A stretch of 64,000 bases of DNA from Anaeromassilibacillus senegalensis (GCF_001261775.1 NZ_LN868538.1:248001-312000), one strand, 5' to 3'; positions 1 to 9,496 are shown, counted from the stretch's first letter. Notes: generated by a model not told the origin, from the sequence alone. Made by a program: numbers and translations.

Positions 1-3000
1 TCGCAGGTGTAGCTTGTATTCAGCTCCGCATGGCTCAGCTCTTCCAGGCTGACTTCTACCGACTTCACAATGGTATGCAGGGTATAATGCGCGGTTCCGT
101 TTTTGCCGTCCGGGGCAGTTACCTGCACATCGATGTCAAACTGCTTCGGCTCCGCTTCCTGGGAACTGCCGCTGAGCACGCCGTCCTCAGAAAGCGTGAT
201 GCCGTTGGGCAGCGGGTCTTCTGTACGATAAACTGCACCTGCAATCTTGTTGCCGTCCGCGTCCTTTGCTTCCAGTTCCACACGGTACTCCTGGTTCTGG
301 CGGGCGATCGGCAGCGCTTCCGGCACGATTTCCAGTTCACCTTCCACCGTCAGCTGTAACTCCTTCACGGCGACGGCGCCCTCGTTGTCTGTTACCTGGA
401 AGGTAATATCATAGACGCCCTGCTGGCCTTCCGCTGCTTTGCCGGTGATCCGGCCGTTCGGCAGCAGTGTCAAGCCCTCGGGGAGCTGGTCCTTGCTGTC
501 CTGCGCGACAGAAAAGGAATAGGAGGTTCCTTCGCCGCCAGCTGCAATCAGCGGATTGACCTTTCTCTCCGCGTATTCGCGGTTGACCTTTGCAAGCGGA
601 AGCTCCGTCGTGCGGATTTCCAGTGTCTCCGCATACTGGTGCTTATCCTCCATGGTGGAAAGCGCGCTCTGCCCGATGGCGCGCAGGAAGTGGTAAGCGT
701 TGCGCTGCATGTCCTCGATGGTGACAGTTCCCTTTTCTCCAAGGCCCTCCACGATCTTATCCGGGATGCGATACATGACATGCTTACCGGACATGATGAC
801 GTCATTGCCGCCCGCCATTTCCAAATCCGGGTCTGCGATGGTATCCAGATCGCCCCAGTCGGTGACGACGAAACCGTCAAAGCCCCACTCTCCGCGGAGA
901 ATGTCGATCAGCAGTTCTTCACTGGCGGCACAGTACTGGCCGTTGAGCTTATTGAACGCGGACATGACGTTGGTCACCGCACCGGTTTTCACCGCCATTT
1001 CAAACGGCTTGAGGGTTACTTCACGCAGCGCGCGCTCGGTGCTGATGACGTTCATTGCGTCAAGGCTGGTGCCTTTTTCCAACGTTGTTTCATTTTGCAG
1101 GCCACGGCGGTACCACTCCTGATCATTGCCGGCGTAGTGCTTCAGGCAGACCGTAACGCCGCTCTCGTTGACGCCCGTCGCCACAGTGGCGGCGGTGATG
1201 CCGCTCAGAATCGGGTCTTCGGAATAGTACTCATTGTTGCGCCCGTTGAGCGGGTTGCGATGCAGGTTGATACTGGGCGCAAGCCAGATATCCACATTGA
1301 TGGCAACCATTTCTTCTCCGACGGCCTCGCCAAATTCTTTCAGCAAGTTCTTGTTCCAGATGCAGGCCACTGCCGCCGCGCGGGGCCAGCCGACATTCTT
1401 ATCCAGACCCAGGGATTCAGATGCATTGTAGGAAATACCCGCGGAACCGTCCGCATAGATCATGGACGGAATGGCCAAACGCTCGACCGTACGGGACTGT
1501 CCCGCGCCGCTGGTTCCAATATTCGCTTTTGTCCCGACATTGTCGATGCGGATGCCGGAATCATCGGCGTAATACGTCTCGATCCCCGCCGTTGCACCGC
1601 CGGAGCAGAACATGACCAGTTCGTCCTGTGTCATCTGGGATACAAATTCCGGCAGGCTGATGGTACCGTCCACGACAGCGCTGTATTTATAGACCGGCGC
1701 GTCCTCCGGCAGCTCTTCCACAACGGTCTCTTCCAGCTGCGGGGCCTGTGTCTTTGCATCGATGTTGGAAGCGTCCACGGTTGCGGCAGCTTCCCGCGCC
1801 GCGGCCAGTTCTTCTTCCTCCCCCTCATAGGTGATGGGCTTCGCGTTTTTGGTGGTCAGGGCTTTTTCTTCAAACAGCGCTTTGGCGTCTTCAGACATCA
1901 CCAGTTCATTGGAGAGCTGTTCCACCAGCAGTTCCTCTTCCACACGGAAGCAGCCCGCCACATGCGTATCGCGGGAAGAACCGCCCACGCGGATATAATA
2001 GTTGCCCGGTTCCAAAATGTAGGCCGCCTGTTCCTCGTCGTAGGAAGCAAAGTCTTCAAGCGGGATGTTGAATGTGATTTCCTGCGATTCGCCGCCCGCC
2101 AGCAGCTTCGTTTTCTCAAAGTCAATCAGCTTCTGATAGGGCTGCTCCAAGTCGCCCTCCGGCGCACTGACATATACCTCCGCGACCTCCTTACCGGGGA
2201 CAGCCTCCGGGTCCTCCGTCACATTTGCAACGGTGACTTCAACGGTCAGCTCCTTTGCCCCTTCCTTTACGGAAACGCTCATGTCCTCAAACGCAAACTC
2301 GGAATAGGACAGGCCGCTGCCGAAGGGATACAGGACGTCTTTTCCAAAGGTATCAAAATACCGCTGTCCCTCAAAGATTCCCGTCGTGTACAGGGAAACC
2401 GGGTCCTGCGGGCCGAACGCGGAATTGTTCTTTGCAAAATCGAGCCCGGCGTCCGCATAGGAGGTGTAGCCGAAGCTGTCCACCGTGGGATGTTCTTCAT
2501 AAGTCTCCGTAATGGTGTCCGCCAGCTTTCCGCTGGGATTGGCGTAACCGAACGCAAGTTCCGCCAGCGCGTAGCCGTTCTGGGAGCCGCCCGCGTAGGA
2601 AATCATGACGCCGTCCACGCCGTACTCCTTGACCCAGGACATATCCATGGAGCCGTTGACGCTCATGATGACCGCCACTTTGTCAAATTTATCGCTGACC
2701 TGCTCCAACAGGACTTTCTCAGAATGGTTCAGATACCAGTCGCCCGGCTGCTGGATGCGGTCCATCTCCTCAGAGCCGGTGGTCCGGGTCAGGAACACGA
2801 CCGCCGTATCGCAGGCCTCCGCTGCGCGGGCCACCAGGCCGTCGTCCTTCACTTCGCCGTCGTCCAGCTTGACTTCCGGCGTCGCCACACCCGCCGTCAT
2901 GCTGAAGCCCGTGCCGGAATAAACCGGGGTGCCCCACTCGTCCGGCGCCTCCTTCGCGGTATCCCAGCCGTGGTCCACATTGCCGGACTGACTCACGTGC

Positions 3001-3356
3001 GCTTCGTAATAGGCGCGCAGCTCCGGATACGCTTCCATGCCCAGCTTATCCATGCCGTCCAGGAAGTTTGTTGTATACGCGCCGTTTGCCGCGCCGGAGC
3101 CGCTGCCGCCGGTGGACGGCTTAATCTGTCCGTTGCCAAACACCGCCACGGGCTTATCCGTGCGCAGCGGGAAAACGCTGTTTTCATTTTGCGCCAGGAC
3201 AATGCTTTCCAGTTCCATTTGTTTGGCCAGCTTCGTATTGGCAATGCTCATGTCCGTTGTGCCGACCGGTCCGGTGGTCGCGTTTGCCACGGTGCTGCCC
3301 GCCGCCAGCATGCATGCCAGCATCAGGGATACGGTTCTTTTCCAAAGATGCCTCAT
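1..3356 (-). CDS. Secreted GH3 beta-glucosidase with reversed domain order (3' end beyond window)
   Basis: Glycoside hydrolase family 3 enzyme, expected to remove terminal beta-linked glucose or a similar sugar outside the cell. The start at 3356 follows AAGGAGAG and opens a signal peptide (MRHLWKRTVSLMLACMLAAG). The GH3 C-terminal (alpha/beta sandwich) domain comes first, about residues 50-420, including a fibronectin III-like part. The (beta/alpha)8 catalytic domain follows, about residues 560-880, with FVVTDWGD at residues 830-837; the Asp of TDW (about residue 833) is the expected nucleophile. Putative-Ig (dystroglycan-like) modules then run off the window. This swapped order is known from Ruminococcus albus and Butyrivibrio beta-glucosidases. 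About 1118 codons are visible and the stop is not. The gene lies 73 nt after the binding-protein gene with no obvious terminator between, so the two probably form an operon. Confidence 0.9.
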   Translation of the reverse strand, partial: MRHLWKRTVSLMLACMLAAGSTVANATTGPVGTTDMSIANTKLAKQMELESIVLAQNENSVFPLRTDKPVAVFGNGQIKPSTGGSGSGAANGAYTTNFLDGMDKLGMEAYPELRAYYEAHVSQSGNVDHGWDTAKEAPDEWGTPVYSGTGFSMTAGVATPEVKLDDGEVKDDGLVARAAEACDTAVVFLTRTTGSEEMDRIQQPGDWYLNHSEKVLLEQVSDKFDKVAVIMSVNGSMDMSWVKEYGVDGVMISYAGGSQNGYALAELAFGYANPSGKLADTITETYEEHPTVDSFGYTSYADAGLDFAKNNSAFGPQDPVSLYTTGIFEGQRYFDTFGKDVLYPFGSGLSYSEFAFEDMSVSVKEGAKELTVEVTVANVTEDPEAVPGKEVAEVYVSAPEGDLEQPYQKLIDFEKTKLLAGGESQEITFNIPLEDFASYDEEQAAYILEPGNYYIRVGGSSRDTHVAGCFRVEEELLVEQLSNELVMSEDAKALFEEKALTTKNAKPITYEGEEEELAAAREAAATVDASNIDAKTQAPQLEETVVEELPEDAPVYKYSAVVDGTISLPEFVSQMTQDELVMFCSGGATAGIETYYADDSGIRIDNVGTKANIGTSGAGQSRTVERLAIPSMIYADGSAGISYNASESLGLDKNVGWPRAAAVACIWNKNLLKEFGEAVGEEMVAINVDIWLAPSINLHRNPLNGRNNEYYSEDPILSGITAATVATGVNESGVTVCLKHYAGNDQEWYRRGLQNETTLEKGTSLDAMNVISTERALREVTLKPFEMAVKTGAVTNVMSAFNKLNGQYCAASEELLIDILRGEWGFDGFVVTDWGDLDTIADPDLEMAGGNDVIMSGKHVMYRIPDKIVEGLGEKGTVTIEDMQRNAYHFLRAIGQSALSTMEDKHQYAETLEIRTTELPLAKVNREYAERKVNPLIAAGGEGTSYSFSVAQDSKDQLPEGLTLLPNGRITGKAAEGQQGVYDITFQVTDNEGAVAVKELQLTVEGELEIVPEALPIARQNQEYRVELEAKDADGNKIAGAVYRTEDPLPNGITLSEDGVLSGSSQEAEPKQFDIDVQVTAPDGKNGTAHYTLHTIVKSVEVSLEELSHAELNTSYTC

Positions 3357-3429
3357 CTTTTGTCTCTCCTTTTTCTTTTCCAATTGTTCCGCGTGCTTCT
3401 TTGTCCCGCAACCGTTTCCCGTTCCCGCC

Positions 3430-4896
3430 TTAGCGCCGGCTTGCCTTCCACTGGTCCAGCTGACGCTGCGTCTCCTCGACCAGCTTGTCCGCACCGGCCG
3501 CTTTGCACTTTTCCAAAAGCGCCGGCAGCGCCTGATCGACGTCCAATACGCCAAAGCCCAGGCCGCGCCTGTATGGGGCCGCCGCGGCTTCCAGCTCGTC
3601 CAGATCTACGCCGCGCAGCTGGTCCTCGTCAAATTGAAATCCATAGGCAGGGGATACGATTGCCGAACGATTAAATCGTTTCATTTGCTCTGCAATATCC
3701 AAGGGGGTTCCGGTCCACGGGTTTGCCAGCGAACCGTTAAAAAGCCATTTGCCCAGAAAGGTATAGGTTACGTTATCTTTGTTGATACCGGGCGGGTAAT
3801 CAAAATGCCCGTCTCCGGTTTTCACATAATGCCGCCCTTCCAATCCATAGCAGATCAGATTGGTCAGGTCGCTGTCGGTATACAGCAGGTTCAGCACCTT
3901 GACCGCTTCCCGTGGATGCGCCGACCGTGCGTTGACGCACCAGAGGTACATGCAGTCGCTCAGGGTATTCCGATGCGGCCGGTCGCCAAAGGAAATAAAC
4001 TCCATGGTGTCTCCATAGATTGCCTTCGCATAATGGACCTCGTCCGGACGAATGACAAACTGCGTGCAGAACGCATTGCCTGCCGCCACCTGATCCACAC
4101 CAGTCTCCATATTGGTCACAACATCCTGCTGCAGATAGCCCTTTTGATACCATCGGCGCAGCAATCGCGCCCGCGCTTCGTATTCCGGCGTTTCATACAA
4201 ATTGACCGCCCGCAGGGAATCGTCGCCATAGTACACCATTGCCATCCCGCCAGCCAGCACGTCACCGATGACACATCGCGTGTCCACCGGAGCGAGAGGC
4301 ACATTCGCCACATAGGGAATCAGGTCGGGTTCCTGCTGCCGGATAACAGAAAATACATTCTCCAGATCTTCAAATCGTTTGATCTGCGAGACATCGATCC
4401 CATATTTGTCCAGATATTTTTTCGCAAACATGATGCCGTCGCACTCAATATCGCCCATCGCCTTGGGAACGCCGTATATTACGCCATCCCGCCGGGCGAG
4501 CTCCAGTTTTGGTTTCCCCATCACCTCCACAATGTCCTGACCGCAATCTTCCAGCGCACTGTCCAGCGGCGCCAGGTATCCCTTGGACGCGTACTCCTTG
4601 TAGCTGCTGTAACCGCAATAAACCAGATCCGTCGGCTCGCTGTTGCTTATATAAAAGCTGCCGCCGGCGTCCGCATTTGCCACCAGCTCAATATGTACGC
4701 CCGCCTTCTCCACGCCGATCCGGTCCGCTTCCGCGCTGACCAGCGCGTATTCTTCCGGCTCTGCGTACGCTGCAACCTGCACGCGGACAATTGGCAATTC
4801 CGCTTCCGGTTCTGCCCTCTTTTCCGGTTCTGTTCCGGTACATCCCGTCAGAAACAAAACCGACGCGAGGATTGCCGCCAGATAAATTCGCTTCAT
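3430..4896 (-). CDS. Sugar ABC transporter substrate-binding lipoprotein, DUF3502 type
   Basis: Extracellular solute-binding protein, expected to capture an oligosaccharide for an ABC importer. The start at 4896 is preferred over an in-frame ATG at 4944 because GGAAGGAGAG precedes it and it opens a lipoprotein signal (MKRIYLAAILASVLFLTGC, lipobox LTGC, Cys19). Length is 488 aa, normal for family 1 binding proteins of the LipO/LplA group. The C-terminus (VDLDELEAAAAPYRRGL ... RQLDQWKASRR) matches the DUF3502 domain of that group. It is divergent from the two-component pair at 5131 and upstream of the GH3 gene. No LplB/YtcP-type permeases or ATPase lie next to it, so the transport partners must be elsewhere. 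The sugar is unknown. Confidence 0.88.
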   Translation of the reverse strand: MKRIYLAAILASVLFLTGCTGTEPEKRAEPEAELPIVRVQVAAYAEPEEYALVSAEADRIGVEKAGVHIELVANADAGGSFYISNSEPTDLVYCGYSSYKEYASKGYLAPLDSALEDCGQDIVEVMGKPKLELARRDGVIYGVPKAMGDIECDGIMFAKKYLDKYGIDVSQIKRFEDLENVFSVIRQQEPDLIPYVANVPLAPVDTRCVIGDVLAGGMAMVYYGDDSLRAVNLYETPEYEARARLLRRWYQKGYLQQDVVTNMETGVDQVAAGNAFCTQFVIRPDEVHYAKAIYGDTMEFISFGDRPHRNTLSDCMYLWCVNARSAHPREAVKVLNLLYTDSDLTNLICYGLEGRHYVKTGDGHFDYPPGINKDNVTYTFLGKWLFNGSLANPWTGTPLDIAEQMKRFNRSAIVSPAYGFQFDEDQLRGVDLDELEAAAAPYRRGLGFGVLDVDQALPALLEKCKAAGADKLVEETQRQLDQWKASRR

Positions 4897-5130
4897 AAAA
4901 ACTCTCCTTCCAGCCGGAGGAAAAGCTTTCTGTGGGTTTATCATACCGCTTTTCCCCTGTGTTTTCTGCCTCTATCCCGACCTGGATTGTTGCTATTCCG
5001 ACTTTCGTATTCGGATTACTTAGTTTATTGAAAAAAGCTTTATTCCCTTATGCTTTTGACTTTTTTATCATAATAGTCTAAAATAAACAAAGATGCAAAT
5101 GCAATTTTAGATGAAAGAGGGAGACAAAAC
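4897..5130. promoter_or_regulatory. Divergent intergenic region with a plus-strand promoter
   Basis: This lies between the binding-protein gene (minus) and the sensor kinase (plus). A strong plus-strand promoter is visible: TTGACT at 5056-5061, a 17-nt spacer and TAAAAT at 5079-5084, about 45 nt before the GTG start at 5131. On the minus strand a TATGAT hexamer near 4945 could be the -10 of the binding-protein gene, but no good -35 goes with it. That would fit an activator-dependent promoter driven by the neighbouring response regulator (inference). Confidence 0.6.
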
Positions 5131-6882
5131 GTGACAGGCCGTAAACGGATATTTCGCACCATGCGAAGTCAGATCACCGCTATTTTTCTTCTGTGCGTGG
5201 TGCCAGTGGTCCTGATCGCGCTGGCCAGCAGCCTGCACGCGGTCCGCGTCGTGCGGGACCAGGCGTTTCAAGCCAACCGGAACACACTGGCGCTTCGGAT
5301 GGAATCGATCGACCGGGATCTGGAAAATACATCTTCCTTTCTTTCCTCCTTTCTTCTGGACACCTCCACCTATTCCAAAATATCCGCGCCGCGGGACAGT
5401 CTGGCGCGGCTGAATGCGCTGACTGCCGTACAAAACGCGTTTTCTAAATACCTGCGTGCGTATCAAAACACGGACGGGCTGTTTTTCTACTACCACACCA
5501 CGCGGGATTATATCGCCGCCAGCCTGAAAAACGAAACCATAACAGAACGGAACGCCATCCGTAAATTCCTGCTGGAACACCTGACGGATGCCGCCTTTGC
5601 GGATCAATGGGAAACGGGCTGGTTTCCGCAGGAGATCGGCGGGCAGTTTTATCTCCTGCGCATCACCAAGCTGAATGGCGTCTATGCCGGTTCCTGGATC
5701 TGTGCGGACAATCTGGCGACCCCCACCAAAAAGGTGGTGGAAAACACCGGCGGCCTGGTCTTGCTTTCCACTGCCAACCGGCAGCCAATGACCGACCAGA
5801 TGCTTCTGAAGGAAAAGGACATCGTCCTTTCAAATGAATTGCAGCCCGATGCGCATCTTTTTTCCCGGTCGGACTATCTGATCGCGGACGTCGCCTCCGC
5901 AACCGGCTCGTTTCATCTCCTGTTTTTGATTCCGGACCGGACCCTGCTGGAGGGCCTGGATCTGTCCAACATCCTGTTGGTCCTGCTTTCCGTCGTCTCC
6001 ATCGCCGGTATCCCCATTTTAATGATTTTGCTCTGGAAGAAAATTTTTGTTCCGCTGCGCCGCGTCACAGACGGTATGCACGCAGTGCGCAACGGCAATT
6101 TTGACGTAAGTCTTCCCGATATGCCCCGAACCACCGAACTGGCCGCTGTGACGGACGCCTTCAACGAGATGACGCGGGAAATCCACACCTTAAAAATCGA
6201 TGTATACGAGGAGCAACTAAAGAGGAATCGGGCACAATTGCAGTATTTAAACCTACAGATCAAACCGCACTTCTTTCTGAATTCCCTCAACGTCATTTAC
6301 AGCCTTGCGCTGGTCAAGGATAATCGCCTGATTCTGGAAATGACCACCTGCTTAATGAAGCATTTCCGCTACATGTTTAAAAGCCCGGACACACTGGTGA
6401 CCATACAGGAAGAGCTGGTCCATGTGCAAAATTACCTTCGCATCCAGGAGTTGCGATTTGATGCCAAATTCCGTCCCTCCGTGGAGATAGAACCCGCCCT
6501 GTACAGCGCCTGTATCCCCACCCTGGTTCTGCACACCTTTGTAGAAAACATTGTAAAGCACGCGTATTCCAACGAGAAAGAAACACAAATTCACATCTCT
6601 ATTAAAGGACACGGAGAAGCGCTGGATATTTGGATTTCTGACAACGGCTCCGGCTATCCGGAAGCTCTGCTGCCGGAACTGAACCTCGCGGAGCTTCCCG
6701 ACGAGGACCAGGAAGCGCATATCGGTATTTATAACATTAAGCAGCGGCTGAAACTGATCTATGGACAGCAGGCCGTTCTGCATTTTGAGAACTTGGCATC
6801 CGGCGGGGCTGCCGTGCACCTGCGGCTGCCTCTTGTCCGGAAGGAAGGAGGCCCCGGCCATGAAGCTTCTTTTGGTGGATGA
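5131..6882 (+). CDS. YesM-type sensor histidine kinase
   Basis: Membrane sensor kinase of the LytS/YesM class (583 aa). The GTG start at 5131 follows GAGGGAG. A transmembrane segment at residues about 15-37 and a second at about 280-305 bracket an extracellular sensing domain. A HAMP linker follows, then the His_kinase domain with the phospho-acceptor His380 in QIKPHFFLNSLNV, and a HATPase domain with the N-box FVENIVKHAYSN near residue 470. In Firmicutes this class usually responds to extracellular sugars together with a binding protein and controls adjacent carbohydrate genes, which fits the divergent binding-protein and GH3 genes. The 3' end overlaps the response regulator by 23 nt, so translation is probably coupled. 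Confidence 0.9.
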   Translation: MTGRKRIFRTMRSQITAIFLLCVVPVVLIALASSLHAVRVVRDQAFQANRNTLALRMESIDRDLENTSSFLSSFLLDTSTYSKISAPRDSLARLNALTAVQNAFSKYLRAYQNTDGLFFYYHTTRDYIAASLKNETITERNAIRKFLLEHLTDAAFADQWETGWFPQEIGGQFYLLRITKLNGVYAGSWICADNLATPTKKVVENTGGLVLLSTANRQPMTDQMLLKEKDIVLSNELQPDAHLFSRSDYLIADVASATGSFHLLFLIPDRTLLEGLDLSNILLVLLSVVSIAGIPILMILLWKKIFVPLRRVTDGMHAVRNGNFDVSLPDMPRTTELAAVTDAFNEMTREIHTLKIDVYEEQLKRNRAQLQYLNLQIKPHFFLNSLNVIYSLALVKDNRLILEMTTCLMKHFRYMFKSPDTLVTIQEELVHVQNYLRIQELRFDAKFRPSVEIEPALYSACIPTLVLHTFVENIVKHAYSNEKETQIHISIKGHGEALDIWISDNGSGYPEALLPELNLAELPDEDQEAHIGIYNIKQRLKLIYGQQAVLHFENLASGGAAVHLRLPLVRKEGGPGHEASFGG

Positions 6883-8080
6883 CGAGGTAATTGCGGCAAA
6901 CGCGCTCCGGCAGGCATTTGATTGGAAAAATTGGGGCGTCGGCAGCGTCTTTGTTGCAAACAGCAGCAAACAGGCCAAGCAGATTTTGCAGGAGGAATGC
7001 ATTGACATTCTGCTGTGCGACATCGAGATGCCCGGCGAAAGCGGACTGGAACTGGTGGCCTGGCTGCAAACCGATTTTCCGGAGATCGTCTGTATCCTTT
7101 TGACCTGTCATGCAGATTTCTCTTACGCGGCACAGGCCATCCGGAACGGCGTTTCCGATTACCTGTTAAAGCCGGTGGACTTTGCGGAATTGGGCCGCGC
7201 GCTGCAAAAAGCCGCCGCACAGATTGCACGGCAGCAGGAGGAGCGGGAACAGCAGCAGGGCCGGCAATATTGGGAAAGCAACAAGAACCTGGTTGCGGAA
7301 CGCTTCTGGTACGATATTTTGTCGGGCGCTTACCAGGGGATCGACTACCGCTTCATTGAAAAGGACGCCCGTCTGCGCGCCGCCGAATTCGATGCGGATG
7401 CGCTCTACACCCCTGTGCTGCTGCATGCAAAAGCCGCCGGTTCCGCCATTGTGGAACGGAACCTGTTTGCCTATGCCTTCAAAAACATCGCCGCCGAACT
7501 CCTCTTGGAGGGCTTTCCACAGATTCCGATTGTCTCCATGGACGAATCCAGCTTCGCGGTGCTTTTGCCCGTATGCAGTCCTGCGGAAATCACCTCCCGA
7601 TGCAGGCGGTTTGCTGCCGCCTGCCGGGCACATCTGCACGCAGAGGTCCGGTACTCTCAGGCAGGCCCTTGTCCGGTCCACGCCCTGTATACCGCTGTGC
7701 AAATGCTCGCCAAGGAAGGGCACCCGCATACGGAACCGCAAAAAAAGAGCCCACCGTCCGACTCCGTGGTCGATCGGGTCAAGCGCAGCATTTCGCAGCG
7801 CCTCGGCGAACCGCTGACGCGCGAAGGACTCGCGGGCGAGGTTTTCCTTAATCCCGACTATCTGGGGCGCCTGTTTAAAAAAGAAACGGGGACTTCCATC
7901 AACGACTATCTGGTCGGCGCGCGGCTACAGGAAGCCAAACGGCTGCTGCGGCAGACGGAATACAGCATTGGAGAAATTGCCTCTCGTGTCGGCTATTCAA
8001 ACTTTTCGTATTTTTCCAAGTTATTTAAAACCGAAACCGGCTATACACCGAACGAATACCGGCTGCATCGCCAGCCATAA
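6860..8080 (+). CDS. YesN-type response regulator with AraC DNA-binding domain
   Basis: Cognate regulator of the preceding kinase (406 aa). The start at 6860 was chosen because AAGGAAGGAGG lies just upstream and the receiver domain begins at once (MKLLLVDDE). Receiver residues are visible: acidic pair Asp7-Asp8, phospho-acceptor Asp54 in LLCDIEMPG, and Lys104 in YLLKPVDF. The C-terminal AraC-type helix-turn-helix pair occupies roughly residues 310-406 (FLNPDYLGRLFKKETG; IGEIASRVGYSNFSYFSKLF). A middle region of about 180 residues links them, as in YesN proteins. The likely targets are the divergent binding-protein and GH3 genes (inference from position). Confidence 0.92.
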   Translation: MKLLLVDDEVIAANALRQAFDWKNWGVGSVFVANSSKQAKQILQEECIDILLCDIEMPGESGLELVAWLQTDFPEIVCILLTCHADFSYAAQAIRNGVSDYLLKPVDFAELGRALQKAAAQIARQQEEREQQQGRQYWESNKNLVAERFWYDILSGAYQGIDYRFIEKDARLRAAEFDADALYTPVLLHAKAAGSAIVERNLFAYAFKNIAAELLLEGFPQIPIVSMDESSFAVLLPVCSPAEITSRCRRFAAACRAHLHAEVRYSQAGPCPVHALYTAVQMLAKEGHPHTEPQKKSPPSDSVVDRVKRSISQRLGEPLTREGLAGEVFLNPDYLGRLFKKETGTSINDYLVGARLQEAKRLLRQTEYSIGEIASRVGYSNFSYFSKLFKTETGYTPNEYRLHRQP

Positions 8081-8141
8081 AGAGATATAGAACGGCAAAA
8101 GGTTGTAAGCCAAAAAGAAGCATTCGTGACCCATAAGAGAA

Positions 8142-8188
8142 AAGCTCCATGTGGTGAAAAAGAATCCACATGGAGCTTCTTGTATTTT
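8142..8188 (+). terminator. Rho-independent terminator after the two-component genes
   Basis: A 13-bp perfect stem (8142-8154 pairing with 8166-8178, core AGCTCCATGTGG) with an 11-nt loop is followed by TTGTATTTTT. It lies 62 nt after the response regulator stop. Confidence 0.8.
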
Positions 8189-8251
8189 TCAGCTCTCTTC
8201 CCAAACAGCATCGCGGTGTCCGCATTTTCATCTGGTGCTTTCCTTTTTGTT

Positions 8252-8301
8252 TTGATATAGTTTTTTAGCATAGATATGTATCCAACATAAGTATTTGCTA
8301 T
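8252..8301 (+). promoter_or_regulatory. Promoter and copy 1 of an 18-bp upstream box
   Basis: TTGATA at 8252-8257, a 17-nt spacer and TATGTA at 8275-8280 form a plausible promoter for the operon starting at 8366. Immediately downstream, 8284-8301 reads AACATAAGTATTTGCTAT, which recurs exactly at 14144-14161 before the cyclophilin-like lipoprotein gene. The core is an ATA-N9-TAT dyad with T-N11-A spacing, the form of LysR-type regulator sites, so one regulator may control both groups (inference). Confidence 0.5.
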
Positions 8302-8365
8302 CCCATAATTTCAATGCTAAGATGAAGGCACAGATTAAATCGCAAAACAAAGGAGAACATCCCGA

Positions 8366-9496
8366 ATGAAAAACGCAAAGCGAATCGTTGCCTGTATTCT
8401 CATGGCTTTCTCTCTGCTGACTTCCGGATGCAGCCAACAGGCGAACCCGCCCATAAACAAAGACAGCAGCGGCATGACAAGCAGCGGGTCGGAACCGGAT
8501 AACGGGACGAAAATCATCCCCACAGACAAAATCACCGCCTTGGAAGACGGCCTGGATGTCGTAAGGTTCGAGGGAGACTACGGTTTCTCTGATTTTCTGG
8601 CACAAGGGGGCGCATCGTCGGATCGCGATGTCGTCGAGTATCTGGCTGCAAACCTGCTTGACAACTTCAACATCGAAGGGATTTTAGGCAATCTGTTCGG
8701 CTGCAGCACCTTGGCCGCGACAAGTCCGGAAGGCGACGCCCTCTTTGGCCGGAATTTTGACTGGGACACCTGCAATGCCCTGGTGGTAGCCTCTTATCCC
8801 GACGATGGCTATGCCTCTATTTCTACTGTCAATACCGATTTTGTGGCCCAGGGAGCGGAAAGCGGTACTGTGGGAGCAGCGCTTGCACTGGATCAGGTAA
8901 AAACACTCGCAGCGCTGTATGCCCCGTTGGATGGCATGAACGAGGCAGGGCTGGCAGTTTCGGTAAATATGATCCAGGACAGTGACACCATCGATCAGGA
9001 CACGGATCAACCGGACATCACCACTACAACGGCGGTCCGTCTGCTGCTGGACAACGCCGCGGACGTGGATGAGGCTTTAATGCTACTGCAGCAATACGAT
9101 ATGCATGCTTCCATGGGCTACATGGTCCACTTCGCCCTGGCGGACCGGAGCGGCAACAGTGTGGTTGTAGAGTATGTGAACAACGAAATGGTCGTGACGG
9201 AAACACCGGCGGTCACCAACTTTTATCTGTCTGATGGAGAAAAATACGGCGTTGGTACGCGTCAATCCCACGAGCGCTACGACCTCCTGATGGAACGCTT
9301 TTCCCAATCTGAACACATGCGCATGACAGATATGCGGGATGCACTGGACAGCGTGAGCAAGGACAACTTTGATGAATTTGCATCCACCGAATGGAGCATT
9401 GTGATGAATCTTACCACCGGAGAAGCCCGGTACTACCACCGGGAAAACTATGAAACCGGCTATGTGCTGACAATCAAAGGAGGTGAACCGGCATGA
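8366..9496 (+). CDS. Lipoprotein linear-amide hydrolase (choloylglycine hydrolase/NAAA-like Ntn fold)
   Basis: Predicted surface lipoprotein (376 aa) with signal MKNAKRIVACILMAFSLLTSGC, acylated at Cys22, and a Ser/Gly-rich linker. The body carries the Ntn-hydrolase signature of the choloylglycine hydrolase/penicillin acylase/N-acylethanolamine amidase group: Cys113 in LFGCSTLAA, then Arg129-Asn130-x-Asp132 in GRNFDWD. The Cys-to-Arg (16) and Arg-to-Asp (3) spacings equal those of C2/R18/D21 in bile salt hydrolases. The family cleaves linear amide bonds such as bile salts, N-acyl amines or acyl-homoserine lactones; the substrate here is unknown. The nucleophile Cys is internal, so cleavage before Cys113 would be needed to free an N-terminal nucleophile. 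First gene of an operon; its stop overlaps the next start (ATGA). Confidence 0.8.
   Translation: MKNAKRIVACILMAFSLLTSGCSQQANPPINKDSSGMTSSGSEPDNGTKIIPTDKITALEDGLDVVRFEGDYGFSDFLAQGGASSDRDVVEYLAANLLDNFNIEGILGNLFGCSTLAATSPEGDALFGRNFDWDTCNALVVASYPDDGYASISTVNTDFVAQGAESGTVGAALALDQVKTLAALYAPLDGMNEAGLAVSVNMIQDSDTIDQDTDQPDITTTTAVRLLLDNAADVDEALMLLQQYDMHASMGYMVHFALADRSGNSVVVEYVNNEMVVTETPAVTNFYLSDGEKYGVGTRQSHERYDLLMERFSQSEHMRMTDMRDALDSVSKDNFDEFASTEWSIVMNLTTGEARYYHRENYETGYVLTIKGGEPA

Noticed and set aside
639..3674. Long plus-strand open frames of 1011 codons here and of several hundred codons opposite groEL, purD and GH2 gene A
   Set aside because: All are shadows of well-supported minus-strand genes; none shows family motifs.
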